Shown one piece after another: positions 15,376 through 17,529 of a stretch of DNA of 17,529 nucleotides. Within the stretch, counting starts at the first letter, position 1, and each line of letters opens with the position of its first letter. Below the pieces are notes generated by a model. It searched no databases. It was not told the DNA's origin and saw nothing but the letters and a program-made list of their open reading frames with translations. Both the position numbers and the translations under genes were made by a program. The stretch spans positions 1-17,529 of the forward strand of contig JAILLM010000065.1 in assembly GCA_024693165.1 (NCBI GenBank), written 5' to 3'. Source of the stretch: Bacilli bacterium (lineage in GTDB: Bacteria; Bacillota_I; Bacilli_A; RF39; UBA660).

Positions 15376-16618
15376 ATCTTAATTTAAATTGTACTTCATT
15401 AGTTTGAAGTTCTCCGTCTTCCATATATTGAACAGAGTAGACGTCGTTAATTTTTGAATCTTGTTGATCTTCATCGATATGTTTAACAACATTTTCGAAG
15501 TAGTTTTTATCACCAAATTCAACAACGTCTGTATAATTTATCCATACAGGTTCCATAGTGTCTTTGATTTCTTTTTCGGACATACCTGTATTCTTGCTTG
15601 CTTTATCAATTATCATATTAACTCCACCAATTCCATTGTTATAAGCTTGGATACCCAGTGGAATATTATAATCAAAGTAGGCTAAGCTATATTGAAGTAT
15701 TATTGTACCTACGGCAAGATTTGTTTTTTTGTTTTGTAAATCCTCACGTGTAATTATTATATCTGTTTTTCCATAATACTTTGATGGTTCATCTGTTAAG
15801 ACTATAGTTTCTAACATATTCTTATCAAAATTGAATGAAGTTATAACTTGATCTTTCCATGAATCGAATACAACATGCATTAAGTTATAATCATCACCAC
15901 CATATTCTTGTGAAACGATATCATAAAGTAGTTCAGGAGAGATACCTCTTCTTGCTGCATATTGTTTAATGATATCTATAAATGGATCAGTTCTATCATT
16001 TATTCCTTTATCATAAACAGCATTTACATCTACAGCGATAGGTTTAATTTCACTTGTTTCTTCTTCAAGTGTTGTTACTTGTGGTGCAGTTTCTTCCATG
16101 TCTTTTGTTGAAGTAGAAACAAAGTATGCATCATTATCGCTTACTGTTATATCTTTACTGATTGTTTTTAAACTGTTATCAAATGTTTGTGGTTCATATG
16201 ATGATTCATAAGTTGTATTAGTTTTAATTTTCGTATTTTGTAATTCTTTAACTTCAGTACCAATTTGGTTGAATAGGGCAACACTAATAATTCCGGATGT
16301 TATTATTCCAACAGCTGCCTTTGTTTTAATAGATTTAATCTTTTTTTCACGCATTTCTTGCTTCATAAATTTATTATAAAGTTTATAAAGTGGATCATAT
16401 AATTCATCATAATCTTTGAATAATATTGATACATCCATTTTTGAATGTTTTAAAAATAAGTTTTTAGTATTACTGTTATGTTCTTTATAATTTTTATCTT
16501 GTTCAATTTCTCTCATTAATTGAAATAATTCATAATCTTCAAGGATGAAGAATTTTCTATCTAAAGTGGCAACTTTGCATCGAGGTCTATTGTTGATTAA
16601 TTCAATTGTATATTTCAT
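15374..16618 (-). CDS. Membrane-anchored lytic-transglycosylase-like protein with cytoplasmic N-terminal domain
   Basis: The C-terminal part of this 414-residue protein (about 205-375) has the layout of the lysozyme-like/SLT fold. RGISPELLYDIVSQEYGG places the presumed catalytic acid at Glu238, NLMHVVFDSWKDQ (245-257) sits where the GLMQ motif normally lies, and LGIQAYNNGIGGVNMI (321-336) matches the A-Y-N-x-G motif of lytic transglycosylases. It would cleave glycan strands outside the membrane. A single hydrophobic segment (101-117) after a basic stretch predicts a cytoplasmic N-terminal domain of ~100 residues with no family I recognise, then an acidic/Thr linker to ~200. The start overlaps the upstream gene's stop (ATGA) with GGGAGG before it. 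Weak agreement in the GLMQ region leaves activity uncertain. Confidence 0.72.
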   Translation of the reverse strand: MKYTIELINNRPRCKVATLDRKFFILEDYELFQLMREIEQDKNYKEHNSNTKNLFLKHSKMDVSILFKDYDELYDPLYKLYNKFMKQEMREKKIKSIKTKAAVGIITSGIISVALFNQIGTEVKELQNTKIKTNTTYESSYEPQTFDNSLKTISKDITVSDNDAYFVSTSTKDMEETAPQVTTLEEETSEIKPIAVDVNAVYDKGINDRTDPFIDIIKQYAARRGISPELLYDIVSQEYGGDDYNLMHVVFDSWKDQVITSFNFDKNMLETIVLTDEPSKYYGKTDIIITREDLQNKKTNLAVGTIILQYSLAYFDYNIPLGIQAYNNGIGGVNMIIDKASKNTGMSEKEIKDTMEPVWINYTDVVEFGDKNYFENVVKHIDEDQQDSKINDVYSVQYMEDGELQTNEVQFKLR

Positions 16619-16818
16619 ATAGCCATTGCCTCCCTTACTTTATTTATGGTTTCTTCATCTACTTCTAGGAAGTTAATTGATTCATTTGCAACTACGTATT
16701 CACTTATATAAACGTTATCTTCAGAGTCTTTATAAGCTACGTAATTTTTATCATTCAATTTAATTGAATCTATAAAGTCGTATTTAATATTGTCTATGAT
16801 AATTTCAAATAATTTCAT
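16615..16818 (-). CDS. Small DUF1292-like protein
   Basis: This is a 67-residue acidic protein. Its pattern fits the DUF1292 family of short Firmicute proteins of unknown function: an N-terminal beta strand (MKLFEIIIDNIKYDFI), a central NYVAYKDSEDNVYISEYV hairpin, then FLEVDEETINKVREAM at the end. The assignment is by pattern and tentative. I choose ATG 16818, which follows AGGAAG (16831-16826); the frame is open further upstream to 16902, but that extension would cross the promoter and inverted repeat. Its stop overlaps the start of the transglycosylase-like gene (TGA within ATGA), so the two are translationally coupled. The co-occurrence suggests it acts with the cytoplasmic domain of that protein, which is inference. 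Confidence 0.65.
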   Translation of the reverse strand: MKLFEIIIDNIKYDFIDSIKLNDKNYVAYKDSEDNVYISEYVVANESINFLEVDEETINKVREAMAI

Positions 16819-16830
16819 GATATCACTTCC

Positions 16831-16864
16831 TGTAAATATTATATCAAAGCATGTAATATTTACA
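16831..16864. promoter_or_regulatory. Perfect 10-bp inverted repeat operator candidate
   Basis: TGTAAATATT (16831-16840) and AATATTTACA (16855-16864) are exact inverse complements with a 14-base spacer, so the arm centres are 24 bases apart (just over two helical turns). One arm covers most of the -35 and the other covers the -10 of the leftward promoter, the usual place for a repressor operator. Confidence 0.6.
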
Positions 16865-16865
16865 A
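16838..16865 (-). promoter_or_regulatory. Promoter of the DUF1292/transglycosylase operon
   Basis: On the minus strand TTGTAA (16865-16860) and TATAAT (16843-16838) are 16 bases apart, and the -10 carries a TGA extension. The predicted start near 16831 puts the SD AGGAAG (16831-16826) at the very 5' end of the message. A weaker alternative lies upstream (TTGTCA at 16901-16896, then TATACA 16 bases on). Confidence 0.6.
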
Positions 16866-16895
16866 AGTATGCTATGTATAGTTTTGTATAATAAA

Positions 16896-16924
16896 TTGAC
16901 AAAAATATGTAAATTATTTATAGT
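16896..16924 (+). promoter_or_regulatory. Promoter of the exported protein gene
   Basis: TTGACA (16896-16901) and TATAGT (16919-16924) are 17 bases apart. The start near 16931 again puts AGGAG (16931-16935) at or near the 5' end. The spacer contains TGTAAAT (16909-16915), a half-match to the neighbouring inverted repeat. Confidence 0.65.
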
Positions 16925-16941
16925 AAAATTAGGAGTAAAGT

Positions 16942-17529
16942 ATGAAGAGGTTAGTATATGTGGGTTTATTTATTTTAGTTTCTTTAGTTGTTTTAATCAC
17001 AAGTGCAGATCTTAGTTATTCGATAAGTACTTTTGAGATTAAAAATGATGGTGAATACTACTTAACTGCTGGTACGAATGTAAGGATGACTGGTACTTTT
17101 TGTAAGTCTTTAAAATATGTCGATGATGGTACTTCATCAGTCTTTAGAGATAATAGCGAATTAATAAAAATACCCAAGAATACTTCAAATTATTTACTTA
17201 TTGTTAAGTCTAATGGTAATACAAGTGGAAGTTTAAGAGAAGCTAATTGCATGCTTTATGAATATAATGCACCACTTTTTAGTGCAACTTGTACTGCGAA
17301 TGCGATTGGTGCTGATGAATCTGCTTATTGTGACCTTTATTTAACTACATCTAATTATGGTAATGAAAGAATAAACCTTAAAAAAGTAGGTAATAATTTA
17401 TCTATTACTGATTTTGAATCAACTAACTTTAATTATGTTGAGTCTAATAATTATTTTACTTTTATGCCTAAGGATGATTTAAAAATTAATTATAAATATT
17501 TGGTTGGAACTTTAAAAGTTACTAATATT
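16942..17529 (+). CDS. Exported or membrane-anchored protein, unknown function (3' end outside window)
   Basis: The frame is open from ATG 16942, after AGGAG at 16931-16935, to the last base: 196 codons with no stop. The start MKRLVYVGLFILVSLVVLITSADLS is a classical signal peptide or membrane anchor, with a possible signal peptidase site after TSA. The visible remainder is Asn/Ser/Thr/Tyr rich and beta-like (STFEIKNDGEYYLTAG, then NYKYLVGTLKVTNI), resembling repeat-bearing surface proteins of gut Firmicutes. Four cysteines are seen (about 54, 96, 111 and 123), enough for two disulfides. I recognise no family. It is transcribed divergently from the DUF1292/transglycosylase operon. Confidence 0.78.
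   Translation, partial: MKRLVYVGLFILVSLVVLITSADLSYSISTFEIKNDGEYYLTAGTNVRMTGTFCKSLKYVDDGTSSVFRDNSELIKIPKNTSNYLLIVKSNGNTSGSLREANCMLYEYNAPLFSATCTANAIGADESAYCDLYLTTSNYGNERINLKKVGNNLSITDFESTNFNYVESNNYFTFMPKDDLKINYKYLVGTLKVTNI

Noticed and set aside
15461..15685. Plus-strand frame opposite the transglycosylase-like gene
   Set aside because: Antisense, no SD, no supporting content.
16819..16902. Upstream extension of the DUF1292-like protein by 28 residues
   Set aside because: It crosses the inverted repeat and the -10; AGGAAG correctly precedes ATG 16818.
1..17529. Mycoplasma-type recoding of TGA
   Set aside because: TGA ends the YgjP-like, ABC ATPase and DUF1292-like genes at sensible lengths with overlapping starts; Trp codons are TGG.
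1..17529. CRISPR, prophage, transposon or defence island
   Set aside because: No direct-repeat arrays, integrase, transposase, nuclease-effector or toxin-antitoxin motifs were seen; the genes are mostly housekeeping and envelope.

Overview
The window comes from a very AT-rich, wall-bearing Firmicute, most likely an uncultured member of the Bacilli (Erysipelotrichales/RF39-like or similar). The evidence is the strong A/T third-position bias, arginine written almost only as AGA, AGGAGG-type ribosome binding sites, the Firmicute resolvase RecU next to a class A PBP, and the small GTPases EngB and Der. TGA is used as a real stop (for example 11852-11854 and 13767-13769) and Trp is TGG, so this is genetic code 11 and not a mycoplasma code. 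The exact taxon is inference. I see 16 protein genes (one cut by the right edge), no rRNA or tRNA, no CRISPR array and no insertion sequence. No stretch without a gene exceeds 300 bases; the longest is the 230-base leader region before the ABC transporter (12556-12785).

Layout. 16-1629 (+) is a three-pass membrane protein of unknown function. It converges on a minus-strand block: recU and a 1100-residue class A penicillin-binding protein as a two-gene operon (7580 to 3712), then a PilB/GspE-type assembly ATPase with its own promoter (3608-1689). From a divergent promoter region at 7581-7697 the plus strand carries engB, a single-gene type IV pilin-like protein, and the operon der / unknown membrane protein / YgjP-like metallopeptidase / SpoU-family RNA methyltransferase (8988-12555). 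A 5' leader with a terminator-like hairpin precedes a three-gene ABC-2 exporter (12786-15344). This converges on a minus-strand pair, a small DUF1292-like protein plus a membrane-anchored lytic-transglycosylase-like protein (16818-15374). Divergent from that pair, an exported protein starts at 16942 and runs off the window.

How it fits together. Most of the window is conserved housekeeping (ribosome assembly GTPases, rRNA/tRNA modification, recombination, peptidoglycan synthesis). Embedded in it are parts of an envelope apparatus: a pilus assembly ATPase with unusual disordered tails and a six-cysteine pilin, in separate transcription units and without pilC, pilD or pilT nearby. A PBP1 with a long lysine-rich cytoplasmic tail, a transglycosylase-like enzyme with a cytoplasmic domain and several exported proteins of unknown function also touch the cell wall.

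Regulation is the most distinctive part. Genes are separated by compact intrinsic terminators that often overlap stop codons. Two promoters are built into or directly after the preceding terminator. A perfect 10-bp inverted repeat sits on the -35 and -10 of the DUF1292/transglycosylase operon. The ABC transporter leader has a terminator hairpin whose 3' arm can instead pair with the extreme 5' end of the transcript.
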